DNA of 64,000 bases from Cupriavidus plantarum. Lineage in GTDB: Bacteria; Pseudomonadota; Gammaproteobacteria; Burkholderiales; Burkholderiaceae. Where the stretch lies: positions 248,001 through 312,000 of the forward strand of contig NZ_CAJPUX010000003.1 of assembly GCF_905397285.1 (NCBI RefSeq), read 5' to 3'. The notes under the pieces are model-generated. The model made no database searches and was not told where the DNA came from. It saw only the letters and a program-made list of their open reading frames with translations. Of this stretch, positions 17,285 to 30,870 are shown piece after piece. The stretch's first letter is position 1. Each line of letters starts with the position of its first letter. A program made the translations under genes and the position numbers.

Positions 17285-18199
17285 ATGAGTTCCTCGACAC
17301 ACGCTTCTTCCCCCGCCACGGGCTCTGCGGGCAGCACAGGCACCATGGGCACCACAGGCACCGGCGCGGCACCGGCGGCGCTGGCCTCGCCCGCGGCGTC
17401 GACCGCGCGCCGGCATCCCTGGCGGCTGCCGCTCGAGCCCGTGTCCCCGCGCGCGCGCTGGCTGCTCGGGCTGTCGTTCTTCGTTCTGTTCTTCGCGGTC
17501 TGGGCCGCCGTGACGTTCGGCGGCCTGGTGCCGAAGACCTTCCTCGCGGATCCGTTGACGATGGCGCGCGAGGGCGTGATGCTGTTCACGCAGTACGGCT
17601 TCATCGGCGATATCGGCATGACGGTCTGGCGCGTGATTGGCGGCTTCGTGCTCGCCGCGGTGCTGGCCGTGCCGCTCGGTATCGCGATGGGCGCGTACAA
17701 GGCGGCCGAGGCGTTCTTCGAGCCGTTCATCTCGTTCTGCCGCTATCTGCCCGCGTCCGCGTTCATCCCGCTGCTGATCCTGTGGGCGGGCATCGGCGAG
17801 ACGCAGAAGCTGCTGGTGATCTTCATCGGCTCGTTCTTCCAGATCGTGCTGATGGTGGCCGTCACGGTCGGCGGCGCGCGCCGTGACCTCGTCGAAGCGG
17901 CCTACACGCTGGGCGCCACGCCGCGCGGCATCGTGCGGCGCGTGCTGATTCCCGGTGCGGCGCCCGAGATTGCGGAAATCCTGCGGCTGGTGCTCGGCTG
18001 GGCCTGGACCTACGTCATCGTGGCCGAGCTCATCGGTTCGTCGTCGGGCATCGGCCACATGATCACCGACAGCCAGGCGCTGCTGAATACCGGGCAGATC
18101 ATCTTCGGCATCATCGTGATCGGCTGCATTGGGCTGGTGTCCGATCTCGTCTTCAAGCTGGCCAATCGCCGGTTGTTTCCGTGGAGTGCTATCCGGTAA
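17285..18199 (+). CDS. ABC transporter permease, NitT/TauT family
   Basis: A 304-residue membrane protein of the SsuC/TauC type. An unusual Ser/Thr/Gly/Ala-rich N terminus of about 45 residues precedes the first membrane segment (ARWLLGLSFFVLFFAVWAAVTF). GATPRGIVRRVLIPGAAPEIAEILRLVLG is the EAA-type loop that docks the ATPase. It forms the pore for the adjacent binding protein and ends 8 nt before the ATPase start. Confidence 0.88.
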   Translation: MSSSTHASSPATGSAGSTGTMGTTGTGAAPAALASPAASTARRHPWRLPLEPVSPRARWLLGLSFFVLFFAVWAAVTFGGLVPKTFLADPLTMAREGVMLFTQYGFIGDIGMTVWRVIGGFVLAAVLAVPLGIAMGAYKAAEAFFEPFISFCRYLPASAFIPLLILWAGIGETQKLLVIFIGSFFQIVLMVAVTVGGARRDLVEAAYTLGATPRGIVRRVLIPGAAPEIAEILRLVLGWAWTYVIVAELIGSSSGIGHMITDSQALLNTGQIIFGIIVIGCIGLVSDLVFKLANRRLFPWSAIR

Positions 18200-18207
18200 A
18201 TGACAAG

Positions 18208-18999
18208 ATGAGCGCACTATCCATCCAGCAGGTATCCCGCACCTTCGTCAGTCCCAATGGCGGCGAGACGCAGGCATTGCAGCCCGTGGACTTCGAGGTC
18301 CGCGACAACGACTTCGTGACGATCCTCGGGCCGTCGGGTTGTGGCAAATCGACATTGCTCCGGATCGTGGCGGGACTCGACCGGCCGACCGGCGGGCGCG
18401 TGCTTCTCGACGGGCAGCCCGTGTTCGGCCCCGGCGCCGACCGCGGCATGGTGTTCCAGTCATACACGCTGTTCCCGTGGCTGACGATCGAGCAGAACGT
18501 GCGCTTCGGTCTGCGCGAGCGTGGCATGAGCGCGGCCGAGCAGCGCGAGCGCAGCGATTTCTTTATCGCCCGCGTGGGCCTCCGCGGGTTCGAGCAGCAT
18601 CTTCCGAAGCAGCTGTCGGGCGGCATGCAGCAGCGCACGGCGATCGCGCGCGCCCTGGCGAACGATCCGAAGATCCTGTTGCTCGACGAACCGTTCGGTG
18701 CGCTGGACAACCAGACGCGCGTGCTCATGCAGGAGCTGCTGCTCGGCATCTGGGAGTCCGCGCGCAAGACGGTATTATTCGTCACGCACGATATCGACGA
18801 AGCCATCTTCATGGCGAACCGCGTCGCGGTGTTTTCCGCGCGCCCGGGTCGGATCAAGAGCGAGATCGCGGTGGATTTTGCCCATCCGCGCCATTACACG
18901 ATCAAGACTTCTTCCGAGTTTTCCGCCCTGAAAGCGCGGCTGACAGAGGAAATCCGGGAGGAGATTCGCGCCGGGGCGACGACCGCGGACGCGCACTGA
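18208..18999 (+). CDS. ABC transporter ATP-binding protein, NitT/TauT family
   Basis: Walker A GPSGCGKST, Q-loop MVFQSYTLFPWLT, signature LSGGMQQRTAIARAL, Walker B ILLLDEPFGALD and switch histidine in FVTHDIDEA give a complete SsuB/TauB-like ATPase of 263 residues from ATG 18208. A GTG nine codons upstream is in frame but overlaps the permease gene. Its stop is 5 nt before hutC, so importer and repressor genes are probably cotranscribed, which would make HutC autoregulated. Confidence 0.9.
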   Translation: MSALSIQQVSRTFVSPNGGETQALQPVDFEVRDNDFVTILGPSGCGKSTLLRIVAGLDRPTGGRVLLDGQPVFGPGADRGMVFQSYTLFPWLTIEQNVRFGLRERGMSAAEQRERSDFFIARVGLRGFEQHLPKQLSGGMQQRTAIARALANDPKILLLDEPFGALDNQTRVLMQELLLGIWESARKTVLFVTHDIDEAIFMANRVAVFSARPGRIKSEIAVDFAHPRHYTIKTSSEFSALKARLTEEIREEIRAGATTADAH

Positions 19000-19004
19000 A
19001 TGCC

Positions 19005-19772
19005 ATGAACCACGCAGCCAGCCCGGCGTCCCAGACCGGCGCCCCCAACGCTCCCGCCGCGCTCTACCAGCAGGTGAAGGACTATATCGCGCGCGAGATC
19101 CAGAGCGGCGCGTGGCGTCCGGGCGATCGCGTGCCATCTGAACAAGAGCTGGTGACGCGCTTCTCGGTGTCTCGCATGACGGTCAACCGTGCGTTACGGG
19201 AGCTGGCGGAACAGGGCAGGGTGGTACGCGTGGCCGGGGTCGGGACCTTCGTGGCCGAGCACAAGCCGCAATCGACGCTGCTGTCCGTGGTCAATCTGCA
19301 GGACGAGATCCGTATGCGCGGGCACGACTATGCCTGCGACGTGATCCTCGTGGAGCGCGTGGCGGCGTCGATCGAGGTGGCGGCCGCGCTGGACCTGCAT
19401 ACGGGCGAGTCCGTGTTCCATTCGGTGTGCGTGCATCGCGACGATGGCGTGCCCATTCAGCTGGAGGACCGCTACGTCAATCCGCGCGTGGCGCCTGACT
19501 TCATTACGCAGGATTTTCGCAATACGCAGCCCGGCGAGTACCTGCTGCGCAACGTGCCGTACGACCAGGTGGAGCACGTCGTGGACGCAATCTCGGCGAC
19601 GGCCGAGCAGGCGGCGCAGCTCGAAATGCCAGCAACGCAGCCATGCCTGCTGCTGACGCGGCGGACGTGGACGGCGGGTGTGCCGGTGACCTTCGTGCGA
19701 TGTCTGCATCCCGGCAACCGGTACCGGCTGGGCAGCCGCTTCCGCGCGGACGGCAATCCCGCGTTCGGTTAG
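19005..19772 (+). CDS. hutC: Histidine utilization repressor HutC (GntR family)
   Basis: A 255-residue GntR-HutC regulator. Residues 20-90 are the winged helix (ALYQQVKDYIAREIQSGAW, VSRMTVNRALRELAEQG) and 100-245 the UTRA ligand domain (SVVNLQDEIRMRGH). HutC represses hut genes and is released by urocanate in characterised species. Its place between the importer genes and hutH, with matching palindromic sites before both units, supports the assignment. A short GC-rich hairpin follows the stop (19773-19791) but lacks a clean T run. Confidence 0.9.
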   Translation: MNHAASPASQTGAPNAPAALYQQVKDYIAREIQSGAWRPGDRVPSEQELVTRFSVSRMTVNRALRELAEQGRVVRVAGVGTFVAEHKPQSTLLSVVNLQDEIRMRGHDYACDVILVERVAASIEVAAALDLHTGESVFHSVCVHRDDGVPIQLEDRYVNPRVAPDFITQDFRNTQPGEYLLRNVPYDQVEHVVDAISATAEQAAQLEMPATQPCLLLTRRTWTAGVPVTFVRCLHPGNRYRLGSRFRADGNPAFG

Positions 19773-19828
19773 GCCGGCAAGCATCGCCGGCGTGGGTTTG
19801 GGTTTTCAATCCGCGGATTTTAAGCTAA

Positions 19829-19852
19829 CCTGTATAGACAGGCTTATACAAG
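19829..19852. promoter_or_regulatory. HutC-like operator upstream of hutH
   Basis: CCTGTATAGACAGG (19829-19842) has 5-bp inverted arms CCTGT/ACAGG and is followed at once by a half-site-like CTTATACAAG (19843-19852). It repeats the core found before the ABC importer. A weak TTTTCA-17-TAACCT promoter overlaps its left edge (19803-19831). The site ends 16 bp before the hutH ATG, so binding would block transcription of the catabolic operon. Confidence 0.65.
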
Positions 19853-19867
19853 AGATTCGAGCGAGAC

Positions 19868-21448
19868 ATGACGACGACACATTCGAACGACGCACGGCCC
19901 TTGCTGGTGCTGACGCCCGGCGAGGTCACGCTGAGCGACCTGCGCCGGATTTATCGCGGCGAGGTGCGGATTGCCATGGACGACGCGGCGTGGGCCGGCG
20001 TCACCGCGGCGCAGTCCACGGTGCAGGACATCATCGACGCCGACGCGGTCGTGTACGGCATCAATACGGGCTTCGGCAAGCTCGCGCAGTCGCGCATTCC
20101 CCATGACAAGCTCGCGGAACTGCAAAGGAACCTCGTGCTGTCGCACAGCGTGGGTACCGGTCCGGATCTGCCAGCCGATACCGTGCGCCTGATCCTCGCG
20201 ATCAAGGCGATCAGCCTCGCGCGCGGGCATTCGGGCGTGCGGCCCGCCATCATCGACGCGCTGCTGGCGCTGGCCAACCATGAGGTGACGCCGTGTATTC
20301 CGGCAAAGGGGTCGGTCGGCGCCTCGGGCGACCTCGCGCCGCTCGCGCACATGTCCTGCACGCTGATCGGCGTGGGGGACGTGATGGTCGGCGGACAACG
20401 GGTGTCGGCGCGCGAGGGGCTCGCCCATGCCGGGCTCGACGTGTTCACGCTGGGTCCCAAGGAAGGACTGGCCCTGCTGAACGGCACGCAGGTTTCCACC
20501 GCGCTGGCGCTGGCCGGCCTGTTCGCGGCCGAGGATGCGTTCGCGGCCGGCATCGTGGCCGGGGCGCTGTCGCTCGAGGCGATCAAGGGGTCGGTCAAGC
20601 CATTCGACGCGCGCATTCATGCCGCGCGCGGGCAGACCGGGCAGATCGCCGTGGCCGCCGCCGTGCGCGCGATGCTGGACGGCAGCGAGATCGTAGATTC
20701 GCACAAGGCGTGCGGCCGTGTGCAGGATCCTTACTCGATCCGCTGCCAGCCGCAGGTGATGGGTGCCTGCCTCGACAACCTGACGCACGCCGCGCGCGTG
20801 CTGCGCATCGAGGCGAACGCGGCATCCGACAATCCGCTCGTGTTCGCCGGAGAGGGGGACGAAATGGGCGATGTCGTGTCGGGCGGCAACTTCCATGCGG
20901 AGCCTGTTGCGTTCGCGGCGGACATTATCGCGCTGGCGATTGCCGAGATCGGCGCGATTTCCGAGCGGCGGCTCGCGCTGCTGCTGGACACGGGGCTTTC
21001 CGGTTTGCCGCCGTTCCTCGTGCGCGATGGCGGGCTCAACTCGGGCTTCATGATCGCGCAGGTCACAGCGGCCGCGCTGGCCTCCGAGAACAAGGCGCTG
21101 TCGCATCCGTCGAGCGTGGACAGCCTGCCGACCTCGGCCAACCAGGAAGACCACGTGTCGATGGCCACCTATGGCGCGCGCCGGCTCGGCGAGATGGCCA
21201 CGAATACGGCCGTGATCGTGGGCATCGAGGCGATGGCCGCCGCGCAGGGCATCGAATTCCATCGGCCGCTGAAGTCCTCGCCGCTGATCGAGAGCGAACT
21301 GGCACGCATTCGCGCGCGTGTCTCGTTCGTGGAATCCGACCGTTACCTCGCGCCCGATATCGAGTCCATGAAGCAATGGGTGCAGCAGGGCGATGCGGGG
21401 GCCGGCTGGCCCGCCGCCGTGCGCGATCTGCTGCCAACCAATGTCTGA
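19868..21448 (+). CDS. hutH: Histidine ammonia-lyase
   Basis: HutH deaminates L-histidine to urocanate, the first step of the pathway. The autocatalytic MIO cofactor triad Ala-Ser-Gly is at 152-154 inside [14 protein letters not shown], and [12 protein letters not shown] (62-73) carries the active-site tyrosine loop. [21 protein letters not shown] and [10 protein letters not shown]-like [12 protein letters not shown] complete the family signature. Length (526) is normal. First gene of the hutH-U-D-I-F-G unit, directly behind a HutC-like site. Confidence 0.97.
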   Translation: MTTTHSNDARPLLVLTPGEVTLSDLRRIYRGEVRIAMDDAAWAGVTAAQSTVQDIIDADAVVYGINTGFGKLAQSRIPHDKLAELQRNLVLSHSVGTGPDLPADTVRLILAIKAISLARGHSGVRPAIIDALLALANHEVTPCIPAKGSVGASGDLAPLAHMSCTLIGVGDVMVGGQRVSAREGLAHAGLDVFTLGPKEGLALLNGTQVSTALALAGLFAAEDAFAAGIVAGALSLEAIKGSVKPFDARIHAARGQTGQIAVAAAVRAMLDGSEIVDSHKACGRVQDPYSIRCQPQVMGACLDNLTHAARVLRIEANAASDNPLVFAGEGDEMGDVVSGGNFHAEPVAFAADIIALAIAEIGAISERRLALLLDTGLSGLPPFLVRDGGLNSGFMIAQVTAAALASENKALSHPSSVDSLPTSANQEDHVSMATYGARRLGEMATNTAVIVGIEAMAAAQGIEFHRPLKSSPLIESELARIRARVSFVESDRYLAPDIESMKQWVQQGDAGAGWPAAVRDLLPTNV

Positions 21449-21516
21449 ACCGCGCCCAAGCCGTTGCTGAACCCGGCGCGCGACCCCACGCACACGTTAC
21501 ACAGGATCTTCCGACC

Positions 21517-23235
21517 ATGAACGCCAACGAACATCAATTCGCCCAGACGGCCGCCACCCCGCAACGCGGTCCGCGCGAGGTCCGCGCGCCGCGCGGCAAT
21601 ACGCTGCATTGCAAGAACTGGCTGATCGAGGCCGCGTATCGCATGATCCAGAACAACCTCGACCCCGAGGTGGCCGAGCGTCCGCAGGACCTCGTGGTGT
21701 ATGGCGGCATCGGCAAGGCGGCGCGTAACTGGGAATGCTTCGACGCGATTCTGGACAGCCTGCGCCGCCTGGGCGAGGATGAGTCGCTGCTGGTGCAGTC
21801 GGGCAAGCCGGTGGGCATCTTCCGCACGCATGCCGATGCGCCGCGCGTGCTGATCGCGAACTCGAACCTCGTACCGCACTGGGCCAATTGGGACAAGTTC
21901 AACGAGCTCGATCGCGCGGGCCTGATGATGTACGGCCAGATGACGGCGGGGTCGTGGATCTACATCGGCACGCAGGGCATCGTGCAGGGCACGTTCGAGA
22001 CGTTCGTCGAAGCGGGGAATCAACACTATGGCGGCGACCTCTCCGGCAAGTGGATCCTGACGGCGGGTTTGGGGGGCATGGGCGGCGCGCAGCCGCTCGC
22101 AGGGGTTCTGGCGGGCGCATGCGTGTTAGCGATCGAGTGCCAGGAGTCGCGCATCGACTTCCGCTTACGCACGCGCTATCTCGACAAAAAGGCGACGACG
22201 ATCGATGAGGCGCTGGCCATGATCGACGAGGCCACGCGGAACAAGCAGGCCATCTCGGTGGGTCTGCTGGGCAATGCGGCCGAAATCGTGCCGGAACTCG
22301 TGCGCCGCGCGCAGGCGGGCGGCATGCGGCCGGACATCGTGACCGACCAGACCTCCGCGCACGACATCGTGAACGGCTATCTGCCGGAAGGCTGGACCGT
22401 CGAGCAATGGGAAGACGCGCGCAAGCACGACCCGAAGTCGGTGGAAGCGGCCGCGCGGCCGTCGATCGTGAAGCATGTGCAGGCGATGCTGGCCTTCCAG
22501 AAAATGGGCGTGCCCACGCTGGACTATGGCAACAACATCCGTCAGGTCGCGTTCGACGAGGGCGTGACCAATGCATTCGATTTCCCGGGCTTCGTGCCCG
22601 CGTATATCCGTCCGCTGTTCTGCCGCGGCAAGGGACCGTTCCGCTGGGTGGCGCTGTCGGGCGACCCGGAGGATATCTACAAGACCGACGCGAAGATGAA
22701 GGAACTGTTTCCCGACGACAAGCCGCTGCACCGCTGGCTCGACATGGCGCGCGACCGCATCGCGTTCCAGGGCTTGCCCTCGCGCATTTGCTGGGTGGGA
22801 CTCGACGAGCGTCATCGCGCCGGCCTGGCGTTCAACGAGATGGTGAAGTCGGGCGAGCTCAAGGCGCCTGTCGTGATCGGGCGCGACCACCTCGACTGCG
22901 GCTCCGTGGCGTCGCCGAACCGCGAGACCGAGGCGATGCGCGATGGCTCGGACGCGGTGTCGGACTGGCCGCTGCTCAATGCGCTGCTCAACACCGCGGG
23001 CGGCGCCACGTGGGTGAGCCTCCATCATGGCGGCGGCGTGGGCATGGGTTTCTCGCAACATGCGGGCGTGGTGATCGTGTGCGATGGCACCGATGCGGCC
23101 GCCAGGCGCATCGAGCGCGTGCTGTGGAACGATCCGGCGACCGGCGTCATGCGTCATGCCGATGCGGGCTACGAGACCGCGATCGAATGCGCGCATGAGA
23201 AGGGTCTCGATCTGCCGATGGTGAAGGGCGCATGA
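21517..23235 (+). CDS. hutU: Urocanate hydratase
   Basis: HutU converts urocanate to 4-imidazolone-5-propionate with tightly bound NAD. The 572-residue protein starts at ATG 21517. It shows [16 protein letters not shown], the NAD-binding [16 protein letters not shown], and the C-terminal [21 protein letters not shown] block, all highly conserved. It lies 68 bp after hutH and its stop overlaps the hutD start by ATGA. Second step of the pathway. Confidence 0.97.
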   Translation: MNANEHQFAQTAATPQRGPREVRAPRGNTLHCKNWLIEAAYRMIQNNLDPEVAERPQDLVVYGGIGKAARNWECFDAILDSLRRLGEDESLLVQSGKPVGIFRTHADAPRVLIANSNLVPHWANWDKFNELDRAGLMMYGQMTAGSWIYIGTQGIVQGTFETFVEAGNQHYGGDLSGKWILTAGLGGMGGAQPLAGVLAGACVLAIECQESRIDFRLRTRYLDKKATTIDEALAMIDEATRNKQAISVGLLGNAAEIVPELVRRAQAGGMRPDIVTDQTSAHDIVNGYLPEGWTVEQWEDARKHDPKSVEAAARPSIVKHVQAMLAFQKMGVPTLDYGNNIRQVAFDEGVTNAFDFPGFVPAYIRPLFCRGKGPFRWVALSGDPEDIYKTDAKMKELFPDDKPLHRWLDMARDRIAFQGLPSRICWVGLDERHRAGLAFNEMVKSGELKAPVVIGRDHLDCGSVASPNRETEAMRDGSDAVSDWPLLNALLNTAGGATWVSLHHGGGVGMGFSQHAGVVIVCDGTDAAARRIERVLWNDPATGVMRHADAGYETAIECAHEKGLDLPMVKGA

Positions 23236-23873
23236 GCGTGCCGGGCGTGCGGCGCTTCTCGCTGGCGACGATCGCGCCGATGCCGTGGAAGAACGGTGGC
23301 GGCACTACACGAGAGATCGCGGTGTCGCCTGCGGGCGCCGGCATGGACGACTTTGCGTGGCGCATCAGCGTGGCGGATATCGCCGCCGATGGGCCGTTTT
23401 CCGCGTTTGCCGGCATCGACCGGCAGATCGTACTACTCGACGGCGCGGGTGTGGTGTTGCGGTCGCGGGAGGAGCGGGCGCGGGAAGATGGATTCGTACA
23501 TCGGCTCGACCGCGTGGGGGAGCCGTTCGCGTTCGCGGGCGATGTCGCGGTGGATGCGACGTTGATCGACGGGCCGACGCGCGACTTCAACGTGATGACG
23601 CGGCGCGGCCGGTGCCGTGCCGTCGTCGAGGCGATGCGGACGCCCGTGCGGATCGACGGGACCGGTGCGACGCTGGTGCTTGTCATCGCTGGCCACTGGC
23701 GCGATGGGGACGGCGAGCCGCTCGCGGCCGGTGACGGTATGCTGTGGACCGACGCGCCCGGTGTTGGACCCGGTATCGAGCCCGGCGTAGCGTCCGTCGC
23801 GCGTACCACGCTGACCCCCCAGGACGATGCCGCGCTGTGCCTGCGGGTCGCCATTGATGGAGAGCCGAGATGA
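23232..23873 (+). CDS. hutD: HutD family protein
   Basis: A 213-residue cupin-like protein of the HutD/Ves family. It begins with the motif [16 protein letters not shown], typical of the family, and has [31 protein letters not shown] and DFNVMTRRG further on. In Pseudomonas, HutD has been proposed to modulate the level of hut induction; the biochemical activity is not settled. It overlaps both hutU and hutI by ATGA, so all three are translationally coupled. Confidence 0.9.
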   Translation: MSVPGVRRFSLATIAPMPWKNGGGTTREIAVSPAGAGMDDFAWRISVADIAADGPFSAFAGIDRQIVLLDGAGVVLRSREERAREDGFVHRLDRVGEPFAFAGDVAVDATLIDGPTRDFNVMTRRGRCRAVVEAMRTPVRIDGTGATLVLVIAGHWRDGDGEPLAAGDGMLWTDAPGVGPGIEPGVASVARTTLTPQDDAALCLRVAIDGEPR

Positions 23874-25111
23874 CGAAGTTTGGAACCGCCGCGGACGGCA
23901 TCTGGCACAACGGCCACCTGCTGCCCGATGGCGATCCTGCCCATGCCATTCGCGACGGAGCGCTGGTCGTTGCCGATGGCCGCATCGTGTGGATGGGCGC
24001 CCATGCCGCGCTGCCGGCGGTGTATGCCGCGACATCGATACCCCGGCACGATGCCGCGGGGGGATGGATCACGCCCGGACTCGTCGATTGCCACACGCAC
24101 CTCGTGTACGGCGGGCAGCGCGCCGACGAATTCGCGATGCGGCTCGCGGGCGCCAGCTATGAGGACATCGCGCGCGCGGGAGGCGGCATCGTGTCCACGG
24201 TGCGCGCCACGCGTGAAGCCAGCGACGATGCGCTCTTCGCGCAGGCGGCGGCGCGGTTGCAGCCGCTGCTTGCCGAGGGGGTGACGGCCATCGAGATCAA
24301 GTCCGGCTACGGCCTGTCGCTCGATGCCGAACGGCGCCAGTTGCGCGTGGCGCGGCGGCTGGGCGACGCGTATGGGGTGGCGGTGCATACGACATTCCTC
24401 GGCGCGCATGCACTGCCGCCCGAGTATGCGGGACGCGCCGACGATTACATTGCGCTGGTATGCGAGACCATGCTGCCGGCGCTTGCCGAAGAAGGTCTCG
24501 TCGATGCCGTCGATGCGTTTTGCGAGTCGATCGGTTTCTCCGCGGCGCAGACCACGCGCGTCTTCGAGGCGGCCGCGCGCCATGGCCTGCCCGTCAAGCT
24601 GCATGCGGAGCAATTGAGCAATCTCGGTGGCGCCGCGCTGGCGGCGCGTCATCGTGCGTTGTCGGCCGACCATCTCGAGCATCTCGACGAGGCGGGCGTC
24701 ATGGCGATGGCGGCCGCCGGTACGGTCGCGGTGCTCCTGCCCGGCGCCTATTACTTTCTGCGCGACACCCATCTGCCGCCAATCGCGCTGTTGCGCGAGC
24801 ATGGCGTGCCGATCGCGATCGCGACTGACCACAATCCGGGCACATCGCCCACGACGTCGCTGCTGCTGATGCTGAACATGGCCGCGACGCTGTTCCGCAT
24901 GACCGTTCCGGAGGCGCTGCGAGGCGTGACCGTGCATGCGGCACGCGCCCTCGGCGCGGCGGACCGGCATGGCGTGCTGGCCGCCGGGCGCGATGCGAAC
25001 TTCGTGTTGTGGAACGTCGCCTCGCCGGCCGAGCTGGTCTATTGGTTCGGCCGCAATCCGGCCGCGCTGGTCGTGAGGCAGGGGAACGTCTATCGGGGAG
25101 CCGGGGCATGA
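23870..25111 (+). CDS. hutI: Imidazolonepropionase
   Basis: HutI opens the imidazolone ring of imidazolonepropionate to give N-formimino-L-glutamate. The 413-residue amidohydrolase has the metal motif [22 protein letters not shown], the metal-binding HAEQLSN and the late aspartate in [13 protein letters not shown]. The start overlaps hutD by 4 nt. Third step; its product is the substrate of HutF encoded next. Confidence 0.96.
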   Translation: MTKFGTAADGIWHNGHLLPDGDPAHAIRDGALVVADGRIVWMGAHAALPAVYAATSIPRHDAAGGWITPGLVDCHTHLVYGGQRADEFAMRLAGASYEDIARAGGGIVSTVRATREASDDALFAQAAARLQPLLAEGVTAIEIKSGYGLSLDAERRQLRVARRLGDAYGVAVHTTFLGAHALPPEYAGRADDYIALVCETMLPALAEEGLVDAVDAFCESIGFSAAQTTRVFEAAARHGLPVKLHAEQLSNLGGAALAARHRALSADHLEHLDEAGVMAMAAAGTVAVLLPGAYYFLRDTHLPPIALLREHGVPIAIATDHNPGTSPTTSLLLMLNMAATLFRMTVPEALRGVTVHAARALGAADRHGVLAAGRDANFVLWNVASPAELVYWFGRNPAALVVRQGNVYRGAGA

Positions 25112-26517
25112 GCGTCGCAAGCCAATTGTTCGCGCGGCAGGCGCTTTTGCCGGGAGGGTGGGCCCGCGACGTGCTGCTGGGCTGGGACGCATCGGGCCGA
25201 TTGACCGCCGTGACGCCGGAGGCGACACCGGAGGATGGCATCGCCCGCGCAGCGGGGCCCGTGGTGCCGGGCATGCCGAACCTGCATTCGCATGCGTTCC
25301 AGCGCGGCTTTGCGGGGCTGACCGAGATGCGGAGTGCGTCGGACGGCGACGATCCGGCCGGTGGCGACTCGTTCTGGAGCTGGCGCACGCTGATGTATCG
25401 CTTCGCACTGCGGCTGTCGCCCGACACGCTCGAGGCAATCGCCACGCAGCTGTACGTGGAGATGCTGCGCGCGGGCTACACCAGCGTGTGCGAATTCCAT
25501 TACGTGCACCACGACACGGATGGCAAGCCGTATGCGGATGGCGCGGAGATGTCGCTGCGCCTGCTGCGCGCGGCGCGGCGGGCAGGCATCGGCATGACGC
25601 TGCTGCCCGTGCTGTACCAAACCGCTGGATTCGGCGGCAAGCCCGCACAGCAGGATCAGCGCCGTTTCCTGCATCGCACCGAGGCGATGCTGTCGCTATT
25701 GCAGCGACTGGCGCCCGAATGCGCGGCCCATGGCGCGAGGCTGGGTCTCGCGCCGCATTCCCTGCGCGCGGTGCCGCCGGACAGCCTGCGCGATGCGGTG
25801 GCGGGGCTGCATGCGATGGACCCCGGTGCTCCCGTGCATATCCATATCGCGGAACAGCAGCGCGAGGTCGATGACTGCCTCGCGCAGACCGGCACGCGGC
25901 CCGTGGCATGGCTGCTCGACCATGCCGAGGTCGATGCGCGCTGGTGCCTCGTGCATGCCACGCATATGGATTGGGACGAACGGCGCCGCCTCGCGGAGAG
26001 CGGGGCGGTGGCGGGCATCTGCCCGACCACCGAGGCGAATCTCGGCGATGGCGTGTTCGAGGCCGCGCCGTATCTCGCGCGGCAGGGCGCGTGGGGGATC
26101 GGGTCGGACAGCCATGCGAGCGTCAGCGTGGCCGAGGAACTGCGCACGTTTGAATATGGGCAGCGCCTCGGCTTGCAGCGGCGCAACGTGCTGGCGTCCG
26201 ACGCGCATCCGCAAGTGGCGGACCGGCTGTGGCTCGAGGCGGTGGCCGGGGGCGCGCGGGCGGCTGGCCGTCCCGTGGCAGGTCTGGCAGTCGGCAATCA
26301 GGCCGACTTCGCGGTGCTCGATGGGGCCAGCGTCGCGCTGGCGGGCCTCGATGGACCGCGCGCGCTGGCCGTTCATGTGTTCGCCAGCCACGGGCATGAG
26401 ACACTAGCGGAAGTTCGCACCGCCGGCGTCTGCCGCGTGCAGCACGGCAGGCACCCCCTCGAGGCGGAAGCCGGCCCGCTGTTCACGGCCGCGCGCGCCC
26501 GGCTGCTGGCCGATTGA
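25108..26517 (+). CDS. hutF: Formimidoylglutamate deiminase
   Basis: HutF hydrolyses formiminoglutamate to formylglutamate and ammonia; with HutG it marks the five-step route. The 469-residue amidohydrolase shows [14 protein letters not shown] (metal site), [35 protein letters not shown] and [15 protein letters not shown]. The ATG at 25108 overlaps the hutI stop (ATGA). An upstream in-frame ATG inside hutI is rejected. It is related to guanine deaminase-like enzymes, but the hut context and motif set fit HutF. Confidence 0.94.
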   Translation: MSVASQLFARQALLPGGWARDVLLGWDASGRLTAVTPEATPEDGIARAAGPVVPGMPNLHSHAFQRGFAGLTEMRSASDGDDPAGGDSFWSWRTLMYRFALRLSPDTLEAIATQLYVEMLRAGYTSVCEFHYVHHDTDGKPYADGAEMSLRLLRAARRAGIGMTLLPVLYQTAGFGGKPAQQDQRRFLHRTEAMLSLLQRLAPECAAHGARLGLAPHSLRAVPPDSLRDAVAGLHAMDPGAPVHIHIAEQQREVDDCLAQTGTRPVAWLLDHAEVDARWCLVHATHMDWDERRRLAESGAVAGICPTTEANLGDGVFEAAPYLARQGAWGIGSDSHASVSVAEELRTFEYGQRLGLQRRNVLASDAHPQVADRLWLEAVAGGARAAGRPVAGLAVGNQADFAVLDGASVALAGLDGPRALAVHVFASHGHETLAEVRTAGVCRVQHGRHPLEAEAGPLFTAARARLLAD

Positions 26518-26548
26518 TTTCGTTATACGCCCCACACGTCTACCTTCG

Positions 26549-27367
26549 ATGTCCTTCTCCACCGATACCCCCGCTTTCACGCTGCATCGCGGCACGCGCC
26601 CGTTGCTGGTGTCCATGCCGCATGTCGGCACCTATCTGCCGCCGTCCGTGGCTTCGCGCCTGACCGACGAGGCGCGTACCGTGCCCGATACGGACTGGCA
26701 CATGGACCGGCTGTACGACTTCGCGCGCGAGCTTGGCGCGTCGATTCTCATGGCAACGCACTCGCGCTACGTGATCGACCTGAACCGCCCGCCCGATAAC
26801 GCGAACCTGTATCCGGGGCAGGACACCACGGGCCTTTGCCCCGTCGATACGTTCGACAAGACGCCGATCTATGCCGATGGCACGAACGGTCCCGACGACG
26901 CGGAGATCGCGCTGCGCCGCGACAAGATCTGGCATCCGTATCACACCGCGCTGCAGCAGGAACTGGCGCGGCTGCGCGCCGAGCACGGCACGATCGGCCT
27001 GTGGGATGCGCATTCGATTCGGTCGGTACTGCCGCGCTTCTTCGAAGGCAAGCTGACCGACTTCAACCTCGGGTCGGCGAACGGCGCCAGTAGCGATGCG
27101 GGACTGGCCGCGCGCATGCTCGAGATCGCGAATCTCGTGCCGGGCCATACGGCGGTGCTCAATGGCCGGTTCAAGGGCGGCTATATCACGCGCCAGTACG
27201 GCAATCCGGCCGGCGGCGTGCATGCGATCCAGCTGGAGCTGGCGCAGAGCGCGTACATGATCGAGAGCTACCCGTTCGACTACGACGTGTCGCGCGCCTC
27301 GCGCGTGCGGCCGGCGATCCGCAAGATGCTGGAGACCATGCTGCAGTTCGTGGAATCGAAGGTGTAA
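26549..27367 (+). CDS. hutG: N-formylglutamate deformylase
   Basis: HutG hydrolyses N-formylglutamate to glutamate and formate, the last step. The 272-residue protein has the N-formylglutamate amidohydrolase pattern: LVSMPHVGTYLPP, DTDWHMDRLYDF, RYVIDLNRPPDN, WDAHSI and GRFKGGYITRQYG. It starts 31 nt after hutF and is followed by a GC-rich hairpin before the convergent asdA. Together with HutF it excludes the formamide-forming four-step route. Confidence 0.95.
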   Translation: MSFSTDTPAFTLHRGTRPLLVSMPHVGTYLPPSVASRLTDEARTVPDTDWHMDRLYDFARELGASILMATHSRYVIDLNRPPDNANLYPGQDTTGLCPVDTFDKTPIYADGTNGPDDAEIALRRDKIWHPYHTALQQELARLRAEHGTIGLWDAHSIRSVLPRFFEGKLTDFNLGSANGASSDAGLAARMLEIANLVPGHTAVLNGRFKGGYITRQYGNPAGGVHAIQLELAQSAYMIESYPFDYDVSRASRVRPAIRKMLETMLQFVESKV

Positions 27368-27373
27368 GGAGAG

Positions 27374-27388
27374 GGGGGGCAGCCCCCC
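27374..27388. terminator. GC hairpin between hutG and asdA (weak terminator)
   Basis: GGGGGG-CAG-CCCCCC forms a very GC-rich 6-bp stem seven bases after the hutG stop. The downstream plus-strand sequence (GTCTTTCATTCTTTTC) is only T-rich, so termination strength is uncertain. It could also serve the convergent asdA gene. Confidence 0.45.
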
Positions 27389-27417
27389 GTCTTTCATTCT
27401 TTTCGTCTTGATTAGCC

Positions 27418-30742
<3,325 letters not shown>

Positions 30743-30870
30743 GTAGACCTCCTCTTGCTGTGAAGCGATGCAAACCGGGGGCCGGCGGGGCGGTTGGCCG
30801 CGCCGTGCGTGATGCAGGATGTCGATGCGCGTCTTCACGCGCGTGCATGCTCGATGCGTTGCCGCCGGCT

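Noticed and set aside
16274-18217. A 647-codon minus-strand frame across the importer genes
   Set aside because: Composition (His/Arg/Glu-rich, low complexity) is that of a shadow frame; the plus strand encodes a clear ABC transporter.
23147-25909. A 920-codon open frame antisense to hutD-hutI-hutF
   Set aside because: It is Arg/Pro/Ala-rich with no family features and lies opposite well-identified hut genes; long antisense frames are expected at this GC content.
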